From positions 186,001 through 250,000 of the forward strand of contig CAXFZM010000265.1 of the NCBI GenBank assembly GCA_964007475.1: a stretch of DNA of 64,000 bases, given 5' to 3'. Of this stretch, positions 33,601 through 45,035 are shown one piece after another. Positions within the stretch are counted from its first letter, which is position 1. Each line of letters opens with the position of its first letter. The position numbers and the translations under genes were made by a program. The DNA is from Hybos culiciformis (taxonomy: Eukaryota > Arthropoda > Insecta > Diptera > Hybotidae). Under the pieces are notes generated by a model. It was not told where the DNA came from. It ran no database searches and saw nothing but the letters and a program-made list of their open reading frames with translations.

Positions 33601-36416
33601 AATTACGCTTCTTTCTGTGCAATTTTTATGAAAATCGGTTTTCTAGATCCGGAGAAATAAACGATAAGGTGAGCAAACCCCCTAACTTTAACACATAAAA
33701 TGTTGACTTTGGGCTGGTTTTTTGTTCATTACTCCGGCTCCAGACCTCGGAGAACCTCCGTTTTTGGCTTAAATTAAAGGTCTAGAAATTACGCTTCTTT
33801 CTGTGCAATTTTTATGAAAATCGGTTTTCTAGATCCGGAGAAATAAACGATAAGGTGAGCAAACCCCCTAACTTTAACACATAAAATGTTGACTTTGGGC
33901 TGGTTTTTTGTTCATTACTCCGGCTCCAGACTTCGGCGGACCTCCGTTTTTGGCTTAAATTAAAGCTCTAGAAATTACGCTTCTTTCTGTGCGATTTTTA
34001 TGAAAATCGGTTTTCTAGATCCGGAGAAATAAACGATAAGGTGAGCAAACCCCCTAACTTTAACACATAAAATGTTGACTTTGGTCTGGTTTTTTGTTCA
34101 TTACTCCGGCTCCAGACTTCGGCGGACCTCCGTTTTTGGCTTAAATTAAAGCTCTAGAAATTACGCTTCTTTCTGTGCGATTTTTATGAAAATCGGTTTT
34201 CTAGATCCGGAGAAATAAACGATAAGGTGAGCAAACCCCCTAACTTTAACACATAAAATGTTGACTTTGGGCTGGTTTTTTGTTCATTACTCCGGCTCCA
34301 GACTTCGGCGGACCTCCGTTTTTGGCTTAAATTAAAGCTCTAGAAATTACGCTTCTTTCTGTGCGATTTTTATGAAAATCGGTTTTCTAGATCCGGAGAA
34401 ATAAACGATAAGGTGAGCAAACCCCCTAACTTTAACACATAAAATGTTGACTTTGGGCTGGTTTTTTATTCATTACTCCGGCTCCAGACCTCGGAGAACC
34501 TCCGTTTTTGGCTTAAATTAAAGGTCTAGAAATTACGATTCTGTCTGTGCAATTTTTATGAAAATCGGTTTTCTAGATCCGGAGAAATAAACGATAAGGT
34601 GAGCAAACCCCCTAACTTTAACACATAAAATGTTGACTTTGGGCTGGTTTTTTGTTCATTACTCCGGCTCCAGACTTCGGCGGACCTCCGTTTTTGGCTT
34701 AAATTAAAGGTCTAGAAATTACGCTTCTTTCTGTCCAATTTTTATGAAAATCGGTTTTCTAGATCCGGAGAAATAAACGATAAGGTGGCAAACCCTCTAA
34801 CTTTAACACATAAAATGTTGACTTTGGGCTGGTTTTTTGTTCATTACTCCGGCTCCAGACTTCGGCGAACCTCCGTTTTTGGCTTAAATTAAAGGTCTAG
34901 AAATTACGCTTCTTTCTGTGCAATTTTTATGAAAATCGTTTTTCTAGATCCGGAGAAATAAACGATAAGGTGAGCAAACCCCCTAACTTTAACACATAAA
35001 ATGTTGACTTTGGGCTGGTTTTTTGTTCATTACTCCGGCTCCAGACTTCGGCGGACCTCCGTTTTTGGCTTAAATTAAAGGTCTATAAATTACGCTTCTT
35101 TCTGTGCAATTTTTATGAAAATCGGTTTTCTAGATCCGGAGAAATAAACGATAAGGTGAGCAAACCCCCTAACTTTAACACATAAAATGTTGACTTTGGG
35201 CTGGTTTTTTGTTCATTACTCCGGCTCCAGACTTCGGCGGACCTCCGTTTTTGGCTTAAATTAAAGCTCTAGAAATTACGCTTCTTTCTGTGCGATTTTT
35301 ATGAAAATCGGTTTTCTAGATCAGGAGAAATAAACGATAAGGTGAGCAAACCCCCTAACTTTAACACATAAAATGTTGACTTGGGGCTGTTTTTTTGTTC
35401 ATTACTCCGGCTCCAGACCTCGGAGAACCTCCGTTTTTGGCTTAAATTAAAGATCTAGAAATTACGCTTCTTTCTGTGCAATTTTTATGAAAATCGGTTT
35501 TCTAGATCCGGAGAAATAAACGATAAGGTGAGCAAACCCCCTAACTTTAACACATAAAATGTTGACTTTGGGCTGGTTTTTTGTTCATTACTCCGGCTCC
35601 AGACCTCGGAGAACCTCCGTTTTTGGCTTAAATTAAAGGTCTAGAAATTACGCTTCTTTCTGTGCAATTTTTATGAAAATCGGTTTTCTAGATCCGGAGA
35701 AATAAACGATAAGGTGAGCAAACCCCCTAACTTTAACACATAAAATGTTGACTTTGGGCTGGTTTTTTGTTCATTACTCCGGCTCCAGACTTCGGCGGAC
35801 CTCCGTTTTTGGCTTAAATTAAAGGTCTAGAAATTACGCTTCTTTCTGTGCAATTTTTATGAAAATCGGTTTTCTAGATCCGGAGAAATAAACGATAAGG
35901 TGAGCAAACCCCCTAACTTTAACACATAAAATGTTGACTTTGGACTGGTTTTTTGTTCATTACTCCGGCTCCAGACCTCGGAGAACTTCCGTTTTTGGCT
36001 TAAATTAAAGGTCTAAAAATTACGCTTCTTTCTGTGCAATTTTTATGAAAATCGGTTTTCTAGATCCGGAGAAATAAACGATAAGGTGAGCAAACCCCCT
36101 AACTTCAACACATAAAATGTTGACTTTGGGCTGGTTTTTTGTTCATTACTCCGGCTCCAGACCTCGGAGAACCTCCGTTTTTGGCTTAAATTAAAGGTCT
36201 AGAAATTACGCTTCTTTCTGTGCAAATTTTATGAAAATCGGTTTTCTAGATCCGGAGAAATAAACGATAAGGTGAGCAAACCCCCTAACTTTAACACATA
36301 AAATGTTGACTTTGGGCTGGTTTTTTGTTCATTACGCCGGCTCCAGACCTCGGAGAACCTCCGTTTTTGGCTTAAATTAAAGGTCTAGAAATTACGCTTC
36401 TTTCTGTGCAATTTTT

Positions 36417-36578
36417 ATGAAAATCGGTTTTCTAGATCCGGAGAAATAAACGATAAGGTGAGCAAACCCCCTAACTTTAACACATAAAATGTTGACTTTG
36501 GGCTGGTTTTTTGTTCATTACTCCGGCTCCAGACCTCGGAGAACCTCTAGAAATTACGCTTCTTTCTGTGCCAATTTT
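36417..36578 (+). repeat. 162-bp monomer, 24-bp deletion (1 of 6)
   Basis: GAACCT joins CTAGAAATT at 36,546, removing monomer positions 131-154: the second hairpin arm, the T5 run and the TTAAATTAAA block. A 2-bp TC match is shared at the junction. It is followed by the private GTGCCAATTTT and preceded by a monomer with ATTACGCCGG. Confidence 0.95.
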
Positions 36579-37508
36579 ATGAAAATCGGTTTTCTAGATC
36601 CGGAGAAATAAACGATAAGGTGAGCAAACCCCCTAACTTTAACACATAAAATGTTGACTTTGGGCTGGTTTTTTGTTCATTACTCCGGCTCCAGACTTCG
36701 GCGGACCTCCGTTTTTGGTTTAAATTAAAGCTCTAGAAATTACGCTTCTTTCTGTGCGATTTTTATGAAAATCGGTTTTCTAGATCCGGAGAAATAAACG
36801 ATAAGGTGAGCAAACCCCCTAACTTTAACACATAAAATGTTGACTTTGGGCTGGTTTTTTGTTCATTACTCCGGCTCCAGACCTCGGAGAACCTCCGTTT
36901 TTGGCTTAAATTAAAGGTCTAGAAATTACGCTTCTTACTGTGCAATTTTTATGAAAATCGGTTTTCTAGATCCGGAGAAATAAACGATAAGGTGAGCAAA
37001 CCCCCTAACTTTAACACATAAAATGTTGACTTTGGGCTGGTTTTTTGTTCATTACTCCGGCTCCAGACCTCGGAGAACCTCCGTTTTTGGCTTAAATTAA
37101 AGGTCTAGAAATTACGCTTCTTTCTGTGCAATTTTTATGAAAATCGATTTTCTAGATCCGGGTAAATAAACGATAAGGTGAGCAAACCCCCTAACTTTAA
37201 CACATAAAATGTTGACTTTGGTCTGGTTTTTTGTTCATTACTCCGGCTCCAGACTTCGGCGGACCTCCGTTTTTGGCTTAAATTAAAGCTCTAGAAATTA
37301 CGCTTCTTTCTGTGCGATTTTTATGAAAATCGGTTTTCTAGATCCGGAGAAATAAACGATAAGGTGAGCAAACCCCCTAACTTTAACACATAAAATGTTG
37401 ACTTTGGGCTGGTTTTTTGTTCATTACGCCGGCTCCAGACCTCGGAGAACCTCCGTTTTTGGCTTAAATTAAAGGTCTAGAAATTACGCTTCTTTCTGTG
37501 CAATTTTT

Positions 37509-37670
37509 ATGAAAATCGGTTTTCTAGATCCGGAGAAATAAACGATAAGGTGAGCAAACCCCCTAACTTTAACACATAAAATGTTGACTTTGGGCTGGTT
37601 TTTTGTTCATTACTCCGGCTCCAGACCTCGGAGAACCTCTAGAAAGTACGCTTCTTTCTGTGCAAATTTT
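37509..37670 (+). repeat. 162-bp monomer, 24-bp deletion (2 of 6)
   Basis: It has the same junction as the copy at 36,417, with the extra change AGAAAGTACG after it. It is preceded by an ATTACGCCGG monomer. Spacing from the first is 1,092 bp (six monomers minus 24 bp). Confidence 0.95.
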
Positions 37671-40600
37671 ATGAAAATCGGTTTTCTAGATCCGGAGAAA
37701 TAAACGATAAGGTGAGCAAACCCCCTAACTTTAACACATAAAATGTTGACTTTGGGCTGGTTTTTTGTTCATTACTCCGGCTCCAGACTTCGGCGGACCT
37801 CCGTTTTTGGTTTAAATTAAAGCTCTAGAAATTACGCTTCTTTCTGTGCGATTTTTATGAAAATCGGTTTTCTAGATCCGGAGAAATAAACGATAAGGTG
37901 AGCAAACCCCCTAATTTTAACACATAAAATGTTGACTTTGGGCTGGTTTTTTGTTCATTACTCCGGCTCCAGACCTCGGAGAACCTCCGTTTTTGGCTTA
38001 AATTAAAGGTCTAGAAATTACGCTTCTTTCTGTGCATTTTTTATGAAAATCGGTTTTCTAGATCCGGAGAAATAAACGATAAGGTGAGCAAACCCCCTAA
38101 CTTTAACACATAAAATGTTGACTTTGGGCTGGTTTTTTGTTCATTACTCCGGCTCCAGACCTCGGAGAACCTCCGTTTTTGGCTTAAATTAAAGGTCTAG
38201 AAATTACGCTTCTTTCTGTGCAATTTTTATGAAAATCGATTTTCTAGATCCGGGTAAATAAACGATAAGGTGAGCAAACCCCCTAACTTTAACACATAAA
38301 ATGTTGACTTTGGTCTGGTTTTTTGTTCATTACTCCGGCTCCAGACTTCGGCGGACCTCCGTTTTTGGCTTAAATTAAAGCTCTAGAAATTACGCTTCTT
38401 TCTGTGCGATTTTTATGAAAATCGGTTTTCTAGATCCGGAGAAATAAACGATAAGGTGAGCAAACCCCCTAACTTTAACACATAAAATGTTGACTTTGGG
38501 CTGGTTTTTTGTTCATTACTCCGGCTCCAGACCTCGGAGAACCTCCGTTTTTGGCTTAAATTAAAGGTCTAGAAATTACGCTTCTTTCTGTGCAATTTTT
38601 ATGAAAATCGGTTTTCTAGATCCGGAGAAATAAACGATAAGGTGAGCAAACCCCCTAACTTTAACACATAAAATGTTGACTTTGGGCTGGTTTTTTGTTC
38701 ATTACTCCGGCTCCAGACCTCGGAGAACCTCCGTTTTTGGCTTAAATTAAAGGTCTAGAAATTACGCTTCTTTCTGTGCAATTTTTATGAAAATCGGTTT
38801 TCTAGATCCGGAGAAATAAACGATAAGGTGAGCAAACCCCCTAACTTTAACACATAAAATGTTGACTTTGGGCTGGTTTTTTGTTCATTACTCCGGCTCC
38901 AGACTTCGGCGGACCTCCGTTTTTGGCTTAAATTAAAGGTCTAGAAATTACGCTTCTTTCTGTGCAATTTTTATGAAAATCGGTTTTCTAGATCCGGAGA
39001 AATAAACGATAAGGTGAGCAAACCCCCTAACTTTAACACATAAAATGTTGACTTTGGGCTGGTTTTTTGTTCATTACTCCGGCTCCAGACCTCGGAGAAC
39101 CTCCGTTTTTGGCTTAAATTAAAGGTCTAGAAATTACGCTTCTTTCTGTGCAAATTTTATGAAAATCGGTTTTCTAGATCCGGAGAAATAAACGATAAGG
39201 TGAGCAAACCCCCTAACTTTAACACATAAAATGTTGACTTTGGGCTGGTTTTTTGTTCATTACTCCGGCTCCAGACTTCGGCGGACCTCCGTTTTTGGCT
39301 TAAATTAAAGCTCTAGAAATTACGCTTCTTTCTGTGCGATTTTTATGAAAATCGGTTTTCTAGATCCGGAGAAATAAACGATAAGGTGAGCAACCCCCCT
39401 AATTTTAACACATAAAATGTTGACTTTGGGCTGGTTTTTTGTTCATTACTCCGGCTCCAGACCTCGGAGAACCTCCGTTTTTGGCTTAAATTAAAGGTCT
39501 AGAAATTACGCTTCTTTCTGTGCAATTTTTATGAAAATCGGTTTTCTAGATCCGGAGAAATAAACGATAAGGTGAGCAAACCCCCTAACTTTAACACATA
39601 AAATGTTGACTTTGGGCTGGTTTTTTGTTCATTACTCCGGCTCCAGACCTCGGAGAACCTCCGTTTTTGGCTTAAATTAAAGGTCTAGAAATTACGCTTC
39701 TTTCTGTGCAAATTTTATGAAAATCGGTTTTCTAGATCCGGAGAAATAAACGATAAGGTGAGCAAACCCCCTAACTTTAACACATAAAATGTTGACTTTG
39801 GGCTGGTTTTTTGTTCATTACTCCGGCTCCAGACTTCGGCGGACCTCCGTTTTTGGCTTAAATTAAAGCTCTAGAAATTACGCTTCTTTCTGTGCGATTT
39901 TTATGAAAATCGGTTTTCTAGATCCGGAGAAATAAACGATAAGGTGAGCAAACCCCCTAACTTTAACACATAAAATGTTGACTTTGGGCTGGTTTTTTGT
40001 TCATTACTCCGGCTCCAGACCTCGGAGAACCTCCGTTTTTGGCTTAAATTAAAGGTCTAGAAATTACGCTTCTTACTGTGCAATTTTTATGAAAATCGGT
40101 TTTCTAGATCCGGAGAAATAAACGATAAGGTGAGCAAACCCCCTAACTTTAACACATAAAATGTTGACTTTGGGCTGGTTTTTTGTTCATTACTCCGGCT
40201 CCAGACCTCGGAGAACCTCCGTTTTTGGCTTAAATTAAAGGTCTAGAAATTACGCTTCTTTCTGTGCAATTTTTATGAAAATCGGTTTTCTAGATCCGGA
40301 GAAATAAACGATAAGGTGAGCAAACCCCCTAACTTTAACACATAAAATGTTGACTTTGGTCTGGTTTTTTGTTCATTACTCCGGCTCCAGACCTCGGAGA
40401 ACCTCCGTTTTTGGCTTAAATTAAAGGTCTAGAAATTACGCTTCTTTCTGTGCAATTTTTATGAAAATCGGTTTTCTAGATCCGGAGAAATAAACGATAA
40501 GGTGAGCAAACCCCCTAACTTTAACACATAAAATGTTGACTTTGGGCTGGTTTTTTGTTCATTACTCCGGCTCCAGACCTCGGAGAACCTCCGTTTTTGG

Positions 40601-42875
40601 CTTAAATTAAAGGTCTAGAAATTACGCTTCTTTCTGTGCAATTTTTATGAAAATCGGTTTTCTAGATCCGGAGAAATAAACGATAAGGTGAGCAAACCCC
40701 CTAACTTTAACACATAAAATGTTGACTTTGGGCTGGTTTTTTGTTCATTACTCCGGCTCCAGACTTCGGCGGACCTCCGTTTTTGGCTTAAATTAAAGCT
40801 CTAGAAATTACGCTTCTTTCTGTGCGATTTTTATGAAAATCGGTTTTCTAGATCCGGAGAAATAAACGATAAGGTGAGCAAACCCCCTAACTTTAACACA
40901 TAAAATGTTGACTTTGGGCTGGTTTTTTATTCATTACTCCGGCTCCAGACCTCGGAGAACCCGTTTTTGGCTTAAATTAAAGGTCTAGAAATTACGATTC
41001 TGTCTGTGCAATTTTTATGAAAATCGGTTTTCTAGATCCGGAGAAATAAACGATAAGGTGAGCAAACCCCCTAACTTTAACACATAAAATGTTGACTTTG
41101 GGCTGGTTTTTTGTTCATTACTCCGGCTCCAGACTTCGGCGGACCTCCGTTTTTGGCTTAAATTAAAGGTCTAGAAATTACGCTTCTTTCTGTCCAATTT
41201 TTATGAAAATCGGTTTTCTAGATCCGGAGAAATAAACGATAAGGTGGCAAACCCTCTAACTTTAACACATAAAATGTTGACTTTGGGCTGGTTTTTTGTT
41301 CATTACTCCGGCTCCAGACTTCGGCGAACCTCCGTTTTTGGCTTAAATTAAAGGTCTAGAAATTACGCTTCTTTCTGTGCAATTTTTATGAAAATCGTTT
41401 TTCTAGATCCGGAGAAATAAACGATAAGGTGAGCAAACCCCCTAACTTTAACACATAAAATGTTGACTTTGGGCTGGTTTTTTGTTCATTACTCCGGCTC
41501 CAGACTTCGGCGGACCTCCGTTTTTGGCTTAAATTAAAGGTCTATAAATTACGCTTCTTTCTGTGCAATTTTTATGAAAATCGGTTTTCTAGATCCGGAG
41601 AAATAAACGATAAGGTGAGCAAACCCCCTAACTTTAACACATAAAATGTTGACTTTGGACTGGTTTTTTGTTCATTACTCCGGCTCCAGACTTCGGCGGA
41701 CCTCCGTTTTTGGCTTAAATTAAAGCTCTAGAAATTACGCTTCTTTCTGTGCGATTTTTATGAAAATCGGTTTTCTAGATCAGGAGAAATAAACGATAAG
41801 GTGAGCAAACCCCCTAACTTTAACACATAAAATGTTGACTTGGGGCTGTTTTTTTGTTCATTACTCCGGCTCCAGACCTCGGAGAACCTCCGTTTTTGGC
41901 TTAAATTAAAGATCTAGAAATTACGCTTCTTTCTGTGCAATTTTTATGAAAATCGGTTTTCTAGATCCGGAGAAATAAACGATAAGGTGAGCAAACCCCC
42001 TAACTTTAACACATAAAATGTTGACTTTGGGCTGGTTTTTTGTTCATTACTCCGGCTCCAGACCTCGGAGAACCTCCGTTTTTGGCTTAAATTAAAGGTC
42101 TAGAAATTACGCTTCTTTCTGTGCAATTTTTATGAAAATCGGTTTTCTAGATCCGGAGAAATAAACGATAAGGTGAGCAAACCCCCTAACTTTAACACAT
42201 AAAATGTTGACTTTGGGCTGGTTTTTTGTTCATTACTCCGGCTCCAGACTTCGGCGGACCTCCGTTTTTGGCTTAAATTAAAGGTCTAGAAATTACGCTT
42301 CTTTCTGTGCAATTTTTATGAAAATCGGTTTTCTAGATCCGGAGAAATAAACGATAAGGTGAGCAAACCCCCTAACTTTAACACATAAAATGTTGACTTT
42401 GGACTGGTTTTTTGTTCATTACTCCGGCTCCAGACCTCGGAGAACTTCCGTTTTTGGCTTAAATTAAAGGTCTAAAAATTACGCTTCTTTCTGTGCAATT
42501 TTTATGAAAATCGGTTTTCTAGATCCGGAGAAATAAACGATAAGGTGAGCAAACCCCCTAACTTTAACACATAAAATGTTGACTTTGGGCTGGTTTTTTG
42601 TTCATTACTCCGGCTCCAGACCTCGGAGAACCTCCGTTTTTGGCTTAAATTAAAGGTCTAGAAATTACGCTTCTTTCTGTGCAAATTTTATGAAAATCGG
42701 TTTTCTAGATCCGGAGAAATAAACGATAAGGTGAGCAAACCCCCTAACTTTAACACATAAAATGTTGACTTTGGGCTGGTTTTTTGTTCATTACGCCGGC
42801 TCCAGACCTCGGAGAACCTCCGTTTTTGGCTTAAATTAAAGGTCTAGAAATTACGCTTCTTTCTGTGCAATTTTT

Positions 42876-43037
42876 ATGAAAATCGGTTTTCTAGATCCGG
42901 AGAAATAAACGATAAGGTGAGCAAACCCCCTAACTTTAACACATAAAATGTTGACTTTGGGCTGGTTTTTTGTTCATTACTCCGGCTCCAGACCTCGGAG
43001 AACCTCTAGAAATTACGCTTCTTTCTGTGCAAATTTT
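42876..43037 (+). repeat. 162-bp monomer, 24-bp deletion (3 of 6)
   Basis: This is the copy B counterpart of the unit at 36,417, 6,459 bp downstream, with the same left neighbour (ATTACGCCGG). Confidence 0.95.
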
Positions 43038-43943
43038 ATGAAAATCGGTTTTCTAGATCCGGAGAAATAAACGATAAGGTGAGCAAACCCCCTAACTTTA
43101 ACACATAAAATGTTGACTTTGGGCTGGTTTTTTGTTCATTACTCCGGCTCCAGACTTCGGCGGACCTCCGTTTTTGGTTTAAATTAAAGCTCTAGAAATT
43201 ACGCTTCTTTCTGTGCGATTTTTATGAAAATCGGTTTTCTAGATCCGGAGAAATAAACGATAAGGTGAGCAAACCCCCTAACTTTAACACATAAAATGTT
43301 GACTTTGGGCTGGTTTTTTGTTCATTACTCCGGCTCCAGACCTCGGAGAACCTCCGTTTTTGGCTTAAATTAAAGGTCTAGAAATTACGCTTCTTACTGT
43401 GCAATTTTTATGAAAATCGGTTTTCTAGATCCGGAGAAATAAACGATAAGGTGAGCAAACCCCCTAACTTTAACACATAAAATGTTGACTTTGGGCTGGT
43501 TTTTTGTTCATTACTCCGGCTCCAGACCTCGGAGAACCTCCGTTTTTGGCTTAAATTAAAGGTCTAGAAATTACGCTTCTTTCTGTGCAATTTTTATGAA
43601 AATCGGTTTTCTAGATCCGGAGAAATAAACGATAAGGTGAGCAAACCCCCTAACTTTAACACATAAAATGTTGACTTTGGTCTGGTTTTTTGTTCATTAC
43701 TCCGGCTCCAGACCTCGGAGAACCTCCGTTTTTGGCTTAAATTAAAGGTCTAGAAATTACGCTTCTTTCTGTGCAATTTTTATGAAAATCGGTTTTCTAG
43801 ATCCGGAGAAATAAACGATAAGGTGAGCAAACCCCCTAACTTTAACACATAAAATGTTGACTTTGGGCTGGTTTTTTGTTCATTACTCCGGCTCCAGACC
43901 TCGGAGAACCTCTAGAAATTACGCTTCTTTCTGTGCAAATTTT
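43038..43943. repeat. Nested five-monomer duplication inside copy B (906 bp)
   Basis: Between the third and fourth 162-bp monomers lie GTGCAAATTTT with GGTTTAAATT and AAAGCTCTAG; GTGCGATTTTT with CTTCTTACTG; a standard unit; and a GGTCTGG unit. The series then starts again at 43,944. Copy A has no such extra block: 36,546 to 37,638 is 1,092 bp, whereas B has 906 + 1,092 bp. Confidence 0.88.
43782..43943 (+). repeat. 162-bp monomer, 24-bp deletion (4 of 6, nested duplicate)
   Basis: The same junction lies at 43,911, 906 bp after the third copy. Unlike the other five, its left neighbour is a GGTCTGG monomer without ATTACGCCGG, so it marks the edge of the nested five-monomer duplication in copy B. 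Confidence 0.95.
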
Positions 43944-44873
43944 ATGAAAATCGGTTTTCTAGATCCGGAGAAATAAACGATAAGGTGAGCAAACCCCCTA
44001 ACTTTAACACATAAAATGTTGACTTTGGGCTGGTTTTTTGTTCATTACTCCGGCTCCAGACTTCGGCGGACCTCCGTTTTTGGTTTAAATTAAAGCTCTA
44101 GAAATTACGCTTCTTTCTGTGCGATTTTTATGAAAATCGGTTTTCTAGATCCGGAGAAATAAACGATAAGGTGAGCAAACCCCCTAACTTTAACACATAA
44201 AATGTTGACTTTGGGCTGGTTTTTTGTTCATTACTCCGGCTCCAGACCTCGGAGAACCTCCGTTTTTGGCTTAAATTAAAGGTCTAGAAATTACGCTTCT
44301 TACTGTGCAATTTTTATGAAAATCGGTTTTCTAGATCCGGAGAAATAAACGATAAGGTGAGCAAACCCCCTAACTTTAACACATAAAATGTTGACTTTGG
44401 GCTGGTTTTTTGTTCATTACTCCGGCTCCAGACCTCGGAGAACCTCCGTTTTTGGCTTAAATTAAAGGTCTAGAAATTACGCTTCTTTCTGTGCAATTTT
44501 TATGAAAATCGATTTTCTAGATCCGGGTAAATAAACGATAAGGTGAGCAAACCCCCTAACTTTAACACATAAAATGTTGACTTTGGTCTGGTTTTTTGTT
44601 CATTACTCCGGCTCCAGACTTCGGCGGACCTCCGTTTTTGGCTTAAATTAAAGCTCTAGAAATTACGCTTCTTTCTGTGCGATTTTTATGAAAATCGGTT
44701 TTCTAGATCCGGAGAAATAAACGATAAGGTGAGCAAACCCCCTAACTTTAACACATAAAATGTTGACTTTGGGCTGGTTTTTTGTTCATTACGCCGGCTC
44801 CAGACCTCGGAGAACCTCCGTTTTTGGCTTAAATTAAAGGTCTAGAAATTACGCTTCTTTCTGTGCAATTTTT

Positions 44874-45035
44874 ATGAAAATCGGTTTTCTAGATCCGGAG
44901 AAATAAACGATAAGGTGAGCAAACCCCCTAACTTTAACACATAAAATGTTGACTTTGGGCTGGTTTTTTGTTCATTACTCCGGCTCCAGACCTCGGAGAA
45001 CCTCTAGAAAGTACGCTTCTTTCTGTGCAAATTTT
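44874..45035 (+). repeat. 162-bp monomer, 24-bp deletion (5 of 6)
   Basis: It carries the same AGAAAGTACG change as the unit at 37,509, exactly 7,365 bp downstream of it. Confidence 0.95.

Larger units (their letters stand above)
30840..37670. repeat. 35-monomer HOR, copy A (two extra monomers)
   Basis: It runs from CCTAATTTTAAC (31,079) to the second 162-bp monomer. Compared with the later copies it has two extra monomers between 32,567 and 34,532 (1,965 bp against 1,591 bp in copy B). The extra units lie in the run of three consecutive AAAGCTCTAG monomers around 33.9-34.4 kb; copies B and C have one. Confidence 0.85.
37671..45035. repeat. 35-monomer HOR, copy B (five extra monomers)
   Basis: Markers are at 37,912 (CCTAATTTTAAC), 39,400, 40,991, 41,780, 43,005 and 45,003. 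A nested 906-bp duplication makes this copy 7,365 bp. It has a private 2-bp loss near 40,970 (AACCCG for AACCTCCG), a private GAGCAACCCCCC near 39,391, and a private GGACTGG near 41,659. Confidence 0.88.
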
